The position numbers and the translations under genes are program-made. A stretch of 37,503 nt of DNA. Origin: Planctomyces sp. Lineage in GTDB: Bacteria; Planctomycetota; Planctomycetia; Planctomycetales; Planctomycetaceae. Positions 1-7,317 of this stretch are shown here, in pieces; position 1 is the first letter of the stretch, and each line of letters starts with the position of its first letter. The stretch is from assembly GCA_005791255.1 (NCBI GenBank), contig SXXK01000157.1:1-37503 (forward strand), in the 5' to 3' direction. The notes beneath the pieces were generated by a model. The model was not told the DNA's origin. It searched no databases and saw only the letters and a list, made by a program, of their open reading frames with translations.

Positions 1-9
1 AGACCGTCG

Positions 10-116
10 CTCTCCCCTGCCAGGGGCGAGGGGGGCCATGCGCGATTTCCACTGCTGCTCAAAAACAAAGCAACCAGCGGGCGCGACAGAACACTGCTCA
101 TCCGTGGCGAAAGAAC
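10..116. repeat. Mosaic of two dispersed intergenic repeats
   Basis: Positions 1-132 contain no convincing gene. Positions 10-30 form a hairpin (CTCTCCCCT / AGGGGCGAG) of the same type as those at 3541-3567 and 3609-3635. Positions 99-116 are the reverse complement of a motif found again at 3398-3416 (GTTCTTT[T]CGCCACGGATG, differing by one T). The same two repeat types therefore sit on both sides of the acpS-to-TIM-barrel cluster. No protein function is implied. Confidence 0.6.
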
Positions 117-132
117 ACACCACTTCCGCTGT

Positions 133-519
133 TCACAAACCGCTTCGGATACCTATGGCCGTCGCCACCGCGTATTCGCGAGCATGCGAGATTGACAGCA
201 GGATACTCACAATCCCCTGCTCCGCTGCGATCTCCGCCGCACGCCCACTCAACTGCACCGTCGGCTGGCCTGTGTGCAGTGACACCACTTCCACATCATG
301 AAATGTGATGCCCTGCACAAATCCGGTCCCCAGCACCTTCACGACCGCTTCCTTCGCAGCCCACCGCCCCGCATAACGCAGCGTCGGATCACGATGCTTC
401 GTTGCATACTCGATTTCACCTCGAGTAAAACAGCGGTCAACAAAGTGCGAACCATGCCGCTCCAGCATCTCACGGATGCGGCTGATCTCCACAATGTCGG
501 TGCCCAGCCCGCCAATCAT
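133..519 (-). CDS. acpS: Holo-[acyl-carrier-protein] synthase AcpS
   Basis: This enzyme transfers the 4'-phosphopantetheine arm of coenzyme A to the serine of apo-ACP, activating it for fatty-acid synthesis in the cytoplasm. The 128-residue length is typical of the family. The N-terminal GLGTDIVEI motif carries the metal-binding Asp8, and RWAAKEAVVK carries the second metal ligand Glu57; the C-terminal LLSISHAREYAVATAI strand also fits. The ATG at 519 is preceded by GGGAG with a 6-base spacer, and this site overlaps the stop of the upstream mutase gene, so the two are probably translationally coupled. It is the last gene of a minus-strand cluster. Confidence 0.95.
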   Translation of the reverse strand: MIGGLGTDIVEISRIREMLERHGSHFVDRCFTRGEIEYATKHRDPTLRYAGRWAAKEAVVKVLGTGFVQGITFHDVEVVSLHTGQPTVQLSGRAAEIAAEQGIVSILLSISHAREYAVATAIGIRSGL

Positions 520-528
520 GGCCGCTCC

Positions 529-1737
529 CTACGCACCGTACTTCTCCAATCGGCCGGCATGCGCCAGAGCCTGCAGCATCAGATACTTCGCCTCAAACAT
601 CCCCAGCTCACCCACCCGACAGGCCGATTCACCAAACTGACGCGACCCGTCAAAACGCGCGTTGTCAGCCACCAGCATCGTCGGCACCGGATGACCACTG
701 TGAGATTTCATTTTGGACGGAGTACTGTGGTCGCCGGTCACAATCAGCACGTCCGGCTGCAAACCCATAATCCGCGGAATTCCCGAGTCAAACTCCTCCG
801 TCCGCTTCACCTTCGCTTCGAAATTGCCGTCCTCACCCGTACTGTCCGTGTACTTGAAGTGAATAAAGAAGAAGTCGTACTTCGACCAGTTCGCTTCCAG
901 ACAGGCCATCTGATCCGCCAGCGAATGGCCGGCGTCCAGAATGTCCATGTCCACCAGCCGCGCCAGGCCGCGGTACATCGGATACACGGCAATCGCCGCC
1001 GCCCTCGTACCATACACTTCCTGAAACTTCGGGATCGGCGGCATCTTCGCAATCCCGCGCATTGTCAGCAGATTCGCCGGCTGATCATCCTTCAGCACCT
1101 CGGCCGCCTGTCGCATGAACTCGGCCAGCACTGCAGCCGTCTTCTGAGATGCCGGGTCGGCCCCCTGAGGCTTCAGCGGAGGAACACCGGTACGCTGAGG
1201 ATCCGTGTCGTTCACGTTGCCCCCCAGACCGTCACCACGAATCACAATGACCAGCCGATACTCCTTCACATGCCGCACAAACACTTCCACACCCGGAATC
1301 ACAATCTGATCCAGCTTCTCACACAGCTTCGCCGCAATCTCCGACGACACGCGACCGGCACGACGGTCCGAAATGTTGCCCGCAGCATCCACCGTCACAA
1401 AATTGCCCCGCACCGCCACGTCACGGTCCGTCAGCGCAAAATCAATCCCCAATGCCTCCAGCACACCACGCCCAATGTCATACTTCAGCGGGTCATAACC
1501 AAACAAACCCAGATGACCTGGACCACTGCCCGGTGCGATCCCCGGCAGCACCGGAATGCTCATCCCCAGCACACCACGCTGTGCCAGCGCGTCGAGATTC
1601 GGAGTATTGGCGGTTTCCAGCTCCGTCCGGCCACCCGGCTGCAACGGCAGTCCGCCCAGACCATCAGCCACATACAGCACAATCTTCGAATCCGCCGGCT
1701 TCTGCAGACGACGAGTCAGGTCATGAATATCAGTCAT
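529..1737 (-). CDS. apgM: 2,3-bisphosphoglycerate-independent phosphoglycerate mutase, archaeal (ApgM) type
   Basis: This cytoplasmic glycolysis/gluconeogenesis enzyme interconverts 3- and 2-phosphoglycerate without a bisphosphoglycerate cofactor. The 402-residue protein belongs to the alkaline-phosphatase superfamily. LYVADGLGGLP (Asp25) supplies a metal ligand, the PGSGPGHLGLFGYDP segment holds the candidate nucleophile Ser71, and VTGDHSTPS followed by HSGHPVP gives further metal-binding Asp/His residues. It is clearly shorter than bacterial GpmI (about 510 residues) and resembles the archaeal ApgM form. The gene is followed by acpS after 9 bases and preceded by the Trm112-like gene. The exact position of the serine nucleophile is inferred from family pattern. 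Confidence 0.9.
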   Translation of the reverse strand: MTDIHDLTRRLQKPADSKIVLYVADGLGGLPLQPGGRTELETANTPNLDALAQRGVLGMSIPVLPGIAPGSGPGHLGLFGYDPLKYDIGRGVLEALGIDFALTDRDVAVRGNFVTVDAAGNISDRRAGRVSSEIAAKLCEKLDQIVIPGVEVFVRHVKEYRLVIVIRGDGLGGNVNDTDPQRTGVPPLKPQGADPASQKTAAVLAEFMRQAAEVLKDDQPANLLTMRGIAKMPPIPKFQEVYGTRAAAIAVYPMYRGLARLVDMDILDAGHSLADQMACLEANWSKYDFFFIHFKYTDSTGEDGNFEAKVKRTEEFDSGIPRIMGLQPDVLIVTGDHSTPSKMKSHSGHPVPTMLVADNARFDGSRQFGESACRVGELGMFEAKYLMLQALAHAGRLEKYGA

Positions 1738-1823
1738 TGCAACACTGTCCTGAAATCAAAAATATCAACCACATGTTGAATTAAACGCTGTCAGCATTTC
1801 AGCTGCAGCCACACATCCCGTTT

Positions 1824-2033
1824 TCACTTCCGGTACTTCGCCAGCACAGCCTGCCACGCTTCCTGTGTCAGCTCTTCCGCTTCGTCCACAATCAGCCGCG
1901 GAATGCCACCCACCACCGGATACTTCAGACGACACTGCGGGTCAGAACTGACCAGCCCGTCACCGCAGTATACCAGCGCCGCCTGAGTTTTCGGGCATAC
2001 CAGCAGTCGCCAGGCCTGATCTGTCTCCGCCAT
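1824..2033 (-). CDS. Trm112-like / UPF0434 small zinc-ribbon-type protein
   Basis: This is a 69-residue protein of the Trm112/UPF0434 family, whose members are small folds that partner with methyltransferases or have unknown bacterial roles. The family pattern LLVCPxxxxxL....C.L.YPV..GIP is visible. The usual first CxxC is reduced to CPKT, so only isolated cysteines remain and zinc binding is doubtful. The ATG at 2033 is chosen because GGAG lies 9 bases upstream; extending to 2057 would require a TTG start without support. It lies between the TIM-barrel gene and apgM in the same orientation. Confidence 0.75.
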   Translation of the reverse strand: MAETDQAWRLLVCPKTQAALVYCGDGLVSSDPQCRLKYPVVGGIPRLIVDEAEELTQEAWQAVLAKYRK

Positions 2034-2065
2034 CACTCTGTTCTCCGCTGCACCCAACCAGCTGC

Positions 2066-3082
2066 TCAGAAGCCCCGCAGTTCACGAATGTCGCGGAACG
2101 TTCGCAGCCCATAGCCGATACCGGCATAGTCCAGCGACGCACACAACGCTCTGACCGCGACACCCATGCCATCCGGACCACTGAATCCGCCAAACTGTCC
2201 GCCACCCTTCAGATGCGGCTCAGTCTCGAGGAAAAAGCCCGGCAAACCCAGAGCCTGCAGCCGCGGCAGCAGCCCCGGAATCTGCTCCCGCAGATCCCGG
2301 AAAATCAGCTCGTGGCCGGAATCCCCTTCGTTGCACGGCACAAAGTTCTTCAAACGCTCCTCATCCACAGCTCCCTCCCAGACCAGACTCGGATCGATCC
2401 GATAGTCCTTGACATGCATCCAGCCCAGCCAGGGCAGAGTCGCCTGATATTCGGCAAACACCTGCAAAGCGTGTTTGTTCTGAGCCGCAACGTTGCCGGC
2501 ATCGAAGATCAGCACCATCGAAGGATGATCCACCCGGCGAGCCAGTTCCGCCATCAGCGGGCCGGTCTCACCCACGAGATTGGGCTCAATCTCCATTCCA
2601 TACACCAGCCCCTCCGCCGCACACACCTCAGTCAGACGGCGGACCTGAGCGGCAGCCAGCTCCAGATGCTGCTCGGGCCTGGTCCCGCGAGGATGGTAGA
2701 AGGAGAAACCGCGGATCAGCTTTGTTCCCAGAGCCTTTGCAGCGCGGATGGTTCGAGCCACATCGCCCTGCAAATACTGTTCGAACGGCACAAACTTGTT
2801 GTGCGAACCGTCGTCCACATCCAGCAGCTTCACCTTGCCCAGTCGGGAACCGATACTGGTCACACTGACGCCATATTCGGCATGCAGTTTCCGCAGCAGC
2901 TCCAGATTGTCATCGCTGAGCTCCGTGACGTGCTCCACCCGGCCCTCGCCCGTGACATCAATGAACCGCGGGCTGTACCAGCGAATGCCGATCGCCGCCA
3001 GCGCCGTCATCTGCTCCAGTGCCGTGCGACGGTTGGCCGCTTCATCCGCAAATGCACTGATTATCACACTCGGCTTGCTCAT
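2066..3082 (-). CDS. Sugar phosphate isomerase/epimerase (xylose isomerase-like TIM barrel)
   Basis: This 338-residue protein belongs to the xylose-isomerase-like TIM-barrel (AP endonuclease 2) superfamily, which uses a divalent metal to isomerise or epimerise sugars and related polyols; the substrate cannot be read from sequence. All four expected metal-ligand strands are present: GMEIEPN (Glu), MVLIFDAGN (Asp), WMHVKDYR (His) and FFLETEPH (Glu). The start is set at ATG 3082 (MSKPSVIISAFADE); upstream in-frame codons to 3214 lack family-like sequence. No signal peptide is present, so it is probably cytoplasmic. It is the first gene of the cluster that continues with the Trm112-like gene, apgM and acpS. 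Confidence 0.85.
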   Translation of the reverse strand: MSKPSVIISAFADEAANRRTALEQMTALAAIGIRWYSPRFIDVTGEGRVEHVTELSDDNLELLRKLHAEYGVSVTSIGSRLGKVKLLDVDDGSHNKFVPFEQYLQGDVARTIRAAKALGTKLIRGFSFYHPRGTRPEQHLELAAAQVRRLTEVCAAEGLVYGMEIEPNLVGETGPLMAELARRVDHPSMVLIFDAGNVAAQNKHALQVFAEYQATLPWLGWMHVKDYRIDPSLVWEGAVDEERLKNFVPCNEGDSGHELIFRDLREQIPGLLPRLQALGLPGFFLETEPHLKGGGQFGGFSGPDGMGVAVRALCASLDYAGIGYGLRTFRDIRELRGF

Positions 3083-3370
3083 CAGATTACTCGCCCCTGC
3101 AATCACCACGGAAATCCCGCTACCGATGCTGCATTCTTCAGACAACTGCCGCAGGGTACAAGCGAACGCCAGCCGGACCCGGAATCTCGCAGTTTCGAAA
3201 AACTGCCGCCACACCGGAATTCATGGTCCCGCAGCGTCAGCGAACGAGCTTTTCAGCCGTTCAAGCCGCCAAATCACAGCGATCTCGCGAGCGGTCGCGA
3301 CGTTTTTTGACCGCAGAGCCACCGAGAGCGCCGAAGTGACATGGCAGTGCGGTCGAGGGTGGTGTCGCTG

Positions 3371-3440
3371 CGCCACGGATGGACACGGATCAGGGACGTT
3401 CTTTTCGCCACGGATGAACACCGATTTTCACGGATGAAAC
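3371..3440. repeat. ACGGATGNACACGGAT-type interspersed repeat
   Basis: Three imperfect copies of a motif built on CCACGGATGRACACSGAT occur here: GCCACGGATGGACACGGATC, then GCCACGGATGAACACCGAT, then CACGGATGAAAC. Part of it (3398-3416) recurs inverted at 99-116. It is close to the reverse complement of the 21-base tandem unit at 5694-5735 (AACCACGAATGAACACGAATG). Such short direct repeats are common in intergenic DNA of large bacterial genomes. Confidence 0.55.
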
Positions 3441-3524
3441 GCTGCGGGCGCCAGCTCTTTGCTGCGAGCACCAGGGATCGGGTGCGCTTTGGAATCGTTT
3501 GGGGGCAGCGTTCCAGGGTGCCTT

Positions 3525-3652
3525 GCCCCCTCACCCCCGACCCCTCTCCCCCGTTGGGGGCGAGGGGAGGATTTTGTGTTTATTGTTACTGTTCAGGCCG
3601 AAGCAGCACCCCTCGACCCTGAAAGGGGCGAGGGGCAGGGGGTGAGGGGTAA
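3525..3652. repeat. Large C-rich/G-rich inverted repeat with nested hairpins
   Basis: The outer arms are 3525-3552 (C-rich, CCCCTCACCCCCGACCCCTC) and 3624-3652 (G-rich, the near reverse complement). Within them lie two smaller hairpins: 3541-3552 with 3556-3567 (CCCCTCTCCCCC / GGGGGCGAGGGG, loop GTT) and 3609-3615 with 3629-3635. The sequence GAGGATTTTGTGTTT occurs twice, just inside and just after the structure (about 3567 and 3674). The hairpin type recurs at 10-30. Confidence 0.6.
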
Positions 3653-3729
3653 GCAACACTCCGCCTGGCACTCGAGGATTTTGTGTTTTGAGTGAATTTG
3701 AAAACGCGAGTGACACCCCGCGTTGCTCA

Positions 3730-4575
3730 TCAGTCACCGGACTGCGGACCACTCACCCGACCACCAAGGCTCATGCCAAACCGCCGACGCAGCACCGTTT
3801 CACCCAGCACCGTAATCAAACCAAACACCACAGTGCCCAGTACCGTCGCCACACCCACCGTCGCATACAGCTCCGACAGAACCAGCGTTGCCGACTTGCG
3901 CTGGATCAATGAGCCGAGGCCCGGAGTACCGTCACCGACAAAAAATTCCCCCACAATCGCTCCCACTATCGAACTGCCACTGGCAATCCGAATACCCGAA
4001 ATCAAATAGGGCAGCGCCGCCGGTACCCGCAAACGCAGCAGAGTCTGCCAGCGACTGGCGCGGTACAGCCGAAACAGATCCAGCAGCGTGGTATCCACCT
4101 GCAGCAAACCCGTCGTTGTGCTGGTAATGATCGGAAACAGACTCAAAATCGCCGATACCACAGCGACACTGACAAAACCTCGCCCCAGAGACACAATCAC
4201 GATCGGAGCAATCGCGATGATCGGTACGGTCTGCAGCAGCACGGCATAAGGATAAAAAGCCCGTCGCACCAGCGCCGACTGCGAAAAGGCAAACGCTGTC
4301 AATGTCCCCAGCACGATGCTGATGCTCAGACCCGTCATCGCGGCCAACGCGGTACGCACCGCAGATTCCAGCAGCACCGCTCGGATCTTCCAGGACGCCG
4401 ACAGCACGGCGCCCGGGCCTGGCAGCAGCACCGGACTGATCCGCCACCACCACACAGCACCCTGCCAAACACCCAGCACCAGCGCCAGGACCAGCAATGG
4501 CACCAGCACATCAGACACCGATCGCACGACCGATGTCCTGTTCACAGCAGAAAACTGTCCGGTTCGCTCACTCAT
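3730..4575 (-). CDS. ABC transporter permease, SsuC/TauC-like
   Basis: This 281-residue inner-membrane subunit of a binding-protein-dependent importer is of the type used for nitrate, sulfonates, taurine or pyrimidine precursors. Several hydrophobic segments are visible, starting with VSDVLVPLLVLALVLGVWQG. The cytoplasmic coupling loop reads RASRWQTLLRLRVPAALPYLISGIRIA, matching the EAA motif. Its ATG (4573-4575) overlaps the TGA stop of the ATPase gene (4572-4574) in an ATGA arrangement, so the two are translationally coupled. No substrate-binding protein gene is adjacent, so the substrate is unknown. Confidence 0.88.
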   Translation of the reverse strand: MSERTGQFSAVNRTSVVRSVSDVLVPLLVLALVLGVWQGAVWWWRISPVLLPGPGAVLSASWKIRAVLLESAVRTALAAMTGLSISIVLGTLTAFAFSQSALVRRAFYPYAVLLQTVPIIAIAPIVIVSLGRGFVSVAVVSAILSLFPIITSTTTGLLQVDTTLLDLFRLYRASRWQTLLRLRVPAALPYLISGIRIASGSSIVGAIVGEFFVGDGTPGLGSLIQRKSATLVLSELYATVGVATVLGTVVFGLITVLGETVLRRRFGMSLGGRVSGPQSGD

Positions 4576-5375
4576 GACGGAAACAGTGCTGCTGACAGCT
4601 GCTGAAGGAATTCAAACTGCTCCGGAGCCCGCCGACGCTCGGCCGGCGACAGCCGCGAACGCCTGACCGACAGATCCGCCGAAAGCCCCCGCGGCGACGG
4701 CTGCAGCACAACCACCCGATCACTCAGATACGCAGCCTCCTGCAGGTTGTGAGTCACGAGGATGGTTGTCAGGCCCCGAGCATCATGCAGGGCTCGCAGG
4801 CTGTCCTGCAGCTTCATTCGCAGAAAGTCATCCACCACCGCAAACGGCTCGTCCAGCAACAGCACCTGCGGATCACGCACCAGAGCCCTGGCGAGCGACA
4901 GCCGCATCTGCATGCCCCCGGACAACTGCCCCGGTCGCTTGCCTGCATCCGCCCTGCTTAAACCCACCTGCTCCAGCAGACCCAGCAACCGCTCCTCACC
5001 AGCCTCTGCCGCCTGACCCTCACCCGCAGCCCCGGAACCCAGTTCCAGCGGCAGTCGCAGATTCTGCATTGCCGTGCGCCACGGCAGCAGAGCCGGCTGC
5101 TGAAACACAAAACCCGCCCGCAGCTCCGCACCGGACGCCCCGCGAGTCGGCATCGCAGACTCGCCGGACGATCGCTCCAGTTGCCCGCCGGACAGCGACT
5201 GCAGCCCCGCAAGCACTCGCAGCAGAGTCGACTTGCCGCAACCCGACGGACCAACCACCGTCAGGAACTGACCCCTGGGAATCTCGAGCGATATCCGCTG
5301 CAGGACCGGCCGCTGCGGATCGCCAAAATGCACGACCGCCTCCCGCAGAGCATAAATGGCGGGATTTTCCGTCAT
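4572..5375 (-). CDS. ABC transporter ATP-binding protein, SsuB/TauB-like
   Basis: This 267-residue nucleotide-binding subunit should power the adjacent permease. All ABC motifs are present: Walker A GPSGCGKST, Q-loop FVFQQPALLPW, signature LSGGMQMRLSLARAL, Walker B VLLLDEPFAVVDD and the switch region LVTHNLQEAAYLSDR. The start is placed at ATG 5375 (MTENPAIYALREAV), which has AGAAGG upstream; the frame stays open to 5501 but that extension is not family-like. The C-terminal tail mentions no extra domain. The gene overlaps the permease by 4 bases. Substrate cannot be inferred because the binding protein is not in the window. Confidence 0.9.
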   Translation of the reverse strand: MTENPAIYALREAVVHFGDPQRPVLQRISLEIPRGQFLTVVGPSGCGKSTLLRVLAGLQSLSGGQLERSSGESAMPTRGASGAELRAGFVFQQPALLPWRTAMQNLRLPLELGSGAAGEGQAAEAGEERLLGLLEQVGLSRADAGKRPGQLSGGMQMRLSLARALVRDPQVLLLDEPFAVVDDFLRMKLQDSLRALHDARGLTTILVTHNLQEAAYLSDRVVVLQPSPRGLSADLSVRRSRLSPAERRRAPEQFEFLQQLSAALFPS

Positions 5376-5668
5376 CAGGACGCCTTCTGGCGGAAGTACA
5401 CGATACTGGGAATTCAGACGCTGCATCTTAGTCACCATACAGCCCGTGGCAACCTCCTGGCAGGCCGCAGCCACCGGTCGCAGACAACAATTAACAACCA
5501 AACACCAGCAAAATCCGCCTCAGACCGTCAAAAGATCCTCACAGCCGGCTGCTGGCAACCGTCCGCTCCCAGCAGGACTCACACTTCGTCAGAGACACAC
5601 CGGAAACATCCTCGAACCGGCGCCACACCGAGGGACAAACTTCGTTGCTGACGTAAGAAGGGACAGAT

Positions 5669-5686
5669 CTCGGGCTAAAGCCCGAG
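5669..5686. repeat. Dispersed palindrome, CTCGGGCT...AGCCCGAG, copy 1
   Basis: Perfect 8-bp stem CTCGGGCT / AGCCCGAG around a two-base AA loop, preceded by GGGACAGAT. It matches the core of the palindromes at 6972-6999 and 10806-10827. The position between divergent promoters argues that this copy is not simply a terminator. Confidence 0.65.
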
Positions 5687-5693
5687 CTCCCCT

Positions 5694-5735
5694 CATTCGT
5701 GTTCATTCGTGGTTCATTCGTGTTCATTCGTGGTT
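5694..5735. repeat. Two perfect tandem 21-bp repeats
   Basis: The unit CATTCGTGTTCATTCGTGGT plus T occurs twice in perfect tandem (5694-5714 and 5715-5735). Each unit itself contains two CATTCGTG motifs. The reverse complement (AACCACGAATGAACACGAATG) resembles the interspersed motif at 3371-3440. Confidence 0.8.
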
Positions 5736-5880
5736 CAAAACACCCCCCGGCACTCGTGTACCGCTTCCCCAGCGTCGCATCACAAGCCCGGCCTTCTGCG
5801 ACGTCCCGCGGTCGATTACACTGCTGCAGTCATATACTGTGGCTGCGACTGTGGTTTTGCCAAAAGGACCGACCGTCTCC

Positions 5881-6930
5881 GTGAATCAGGCCAGGTTTCT
5901 CAGACTGATCAGCGGGGAAGACCGCGGATTATGGCCTGCAGCCCTGCGCGGGATGCTGACAGTGGCCTCCTGCGGCTACGGCTGCGCGACATCCATCCGC
6001 AACACCCTGTACGATTACCGCCTGCTGCCGATTCACACGGCCACCGTCCCCGTCATCAGCGTCGGCAACCTCACCACCGGCGGCACCGGAAAAACTCCGG
6101 TCGTCGCCCTGCTCTGTCAGCTGCTGCTGCTGCAGGGTCGACAGCCGGGAATCATCAGCCGCGGCTATCGCGCCGCGGCAGATGGCAGCAATGACGAAAA
6201 GAAGGTGCTGGAGCTGCTGGTACCACGAGTTCCACATGCCCAGCACCCGGATCGCCGCAGCGGTGCACAGCAACTGCTCAGCAGCAGCAATCCACCGGAT
6301 GTCCTCGTGATGGATGACGGTCTGCAGCACCGTCGACTGCACCGACAGCTGGACATTGTGCTGCTGGATGCCACCTGCCCCTTCGGCCACGATCGTTTAC
6401 TGCCTCGCGGACTGCTGCGTGAATCGCTGCGCGGTCTGCGACGAGCTCAGGCAGTGCTGATTACCCGCAGCAGCCTTGTTTCACCCACAGCACTGCTGCA
6501 AATTCAGGAACGGATTCTGCAGATTGCCCCGCAGCTCAGCAATCGGATCCTGCAGCTGGATTTTCAGCCGTGTTCACTGCGGCGAGCTGACGGAGCCACT
6601 GTTCCCCTGCAAACCGCCCGCCAGCGGCCTGTGTACCTGATGAGCGGAATCGGTAACCCGGCAGCATTTCGCAGCACGTGTGAATCGCTGGGATTGGAGA
6701 TTCGCGGCAGCTCGTGGTTCCCTGATCATCATCACTTCAGCAGTCAGGATCTGCAGACCACTCGGCAGGCCGCAGATGCCGCAGGGGCCGAACTGATACT
6801 GACGACACTGAAGGATCTGGTGAAAATTCCTCCCGACGAGACTCGTTTCCTGGCACTCGATATCGCCGCCACATTCCCCGATCCGGCAGACGAAGAATTC
6901 CTGCTGCAGCTGCTGCGAACAGTGACGTGA
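5881..6930 (+). CDS. lpxK: Tetraacyldisaccharide 4'-kinase LpxK
   Basis: This inner-membrane-associated enzyme phosphorylates the 4' position of the tetraacyldisaccharide-1-phosphate precursor of lipid A, using ATP. The 349-residue length fits the family. An N-terminal amphipathic/hydrophobic stretch leads to SVGNLTTGGTGKTPVV (P-loop, residues about 60-74). VLVMDDGLQHRRLHRQLDIVLLD and LLPRGLLRESLRGLRRA are family signatures, and FPDHHHFSSQDL and LTTLKDLVKI follow in the C-terminal half. The start is set at GTG 5881 (VNQARFLRLISGEDRGLWPAAL) because this matches the normal kinase N terminus; the open frame extends much further upstream through repeats. It implies a diderm envelope with lipid A. 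Confidence 0.92.
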   Translation: MNQARFLRLISGEDRGLWPAALRGMLTVASCGYGCATSIRNTLYDYRLLPIHTATVPVISVGNLTTGGTGKTPVVALLCQLLLLQGRQPGIISRGYRAAADGSNDEKKVLELLVPRVPHAQHPDRRSGAQQLLSSSNPPDVLVMDDGLQHRRLHRQLDIVLLDATCPFGHDRLLPRGLLRESLRGLRRAQAVLITRSSLVSPTALLQIQERILQIAPQLSNRILQLDFQPCSLRRADGATVPLQTARQRPVYLMSGIGNPAAFRSTCESLGLEIRGSSWFPDHHHFSSQDLQTTRQAADAAGAELILTTLKDLVKIPPDETRFLALDIAATFPDPADEEFLLQLLRTVT

Positions 6931-7317
6931 AACGAGCAGTGAGCGGGCTGGAAAGACGCGAGGGACAATCTGTAGCTCGGGCTTTCCAGCCCGAGCTACG
7001 GAAACGCACAGGGGCGCAATCTCGCGCGGGCCACGATGCAGGCTCATTCCGATCCATTCCTCGTTCAGTACAGCGAACCGCGGCGGATTTAACGAGTTGT
7101 TGACAAAAAGCCACGCGAATCCAGCCGAATTTTGCTCAGGCGGGGCCGAACGGCAACGCGTCACTACCATCGGCAACATCCACAAACCAGCCTTTCTTAG
7201 GTGTTTTTAAATACCGCTTATCGGGGTATTATTACACACCCCCTGTGCACACCGGTATGCTGCTGCTCGCCTGTTTCATTCTGCCAAACCCTGATCCTCC
7301 AGCCGGATCTGCAACGC
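6931..7317. other. 387-base spacer between lpxK and the helicase gene
   Basis: No gene is supported. The spacer contains the perfect palindrome at 6972-6999 shortly after lpxK. Near the helicase it has a small inverted repeat AATACC / GGTATT at 7210-7215 and 7225-7230. A TTGACA hexamer lies near 7100, but no matching -10 box was found at normal spacing, so I do not call a promoter. Confidence 0.5.
6972..6999. repeat. Dispersed palindrome, GTAGCTCGGGCT...AGCCCGAGCTAC, copy 2
   Basis: A perfect 12-bp stem (GTAGCTCGGGCT / AGCCCGAGCTAC) encloses a TTCC loop. It lies 42 bases after the lpxK stop. It lacks a following T-run, so it is not a canonical intrinsic terminator, although it could still stabilise the 3' end of the lpxK transcript. 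Confidence 0.75.

Larger units (their letters stand above)
3083..3729. other. 647-base non-coding spacer rich in repeats
   Basis: No credible coding sequence is seen; open frames here have repeat-derived composition and no recognisable domain. The spacer separates the 5' end of the isomerase gene from the 3' end of the ABC permease gene, both on the minus strand. It contains the ACGGATG-type repeats (3371-3440) and the large C/G-rich inverted repeat (3525-3652), annotated separately. The isomerase promoter should lie near 3083-3250, but I could not assign clear -35/-10 boxes. Confidence 0.6.
5376..5880. other. 505-base divergent intergenic region with repeats
   Basis: This stretch separates the divergently transcribed ABC ATPase (minus) and lpxK (plus) genes and should hold both promoters. 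It contains the palindrome at 5669-5686 and the tandem 21-mers at 5694-5735. No gene is seen: the frame of lpxK is open upstream through this region, but the encoded sequence is repeat-like and lacks homology to the kinase. Confidence 0.55.

Noticed and set aside
298-1779. Plus-strand open frame across acpS and apgM
   Set aside because: Antisense shadow with His/Arg/Gln-rich composition; both minus-strand genes have catalytic motifs.
5694-5735. Possible CRISPR-like direct repeats
   Set aside because: The units are directly adjacent with no spacers and only two copies; no cas genes are present.
5356-5880. N-terminal extension of lpxK through the repeats
   Set aside because: The sequence encoded there is repeat-derived and lies before the normal LpxK N terminus; the GTG at 5881 gives the expected length.
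6972-6999. Palindrome as an ordinary intrinsic terminator
   Set aside because: No T-run follows, and related copies occur in divergent and convergent spacers, so a repeat-family explanation fits better.
7100-7130. TTGACA promoter for the helicase gene
   Set aside because: No acceptable -10 hexamer at 16-18 bases; the match may be chance.
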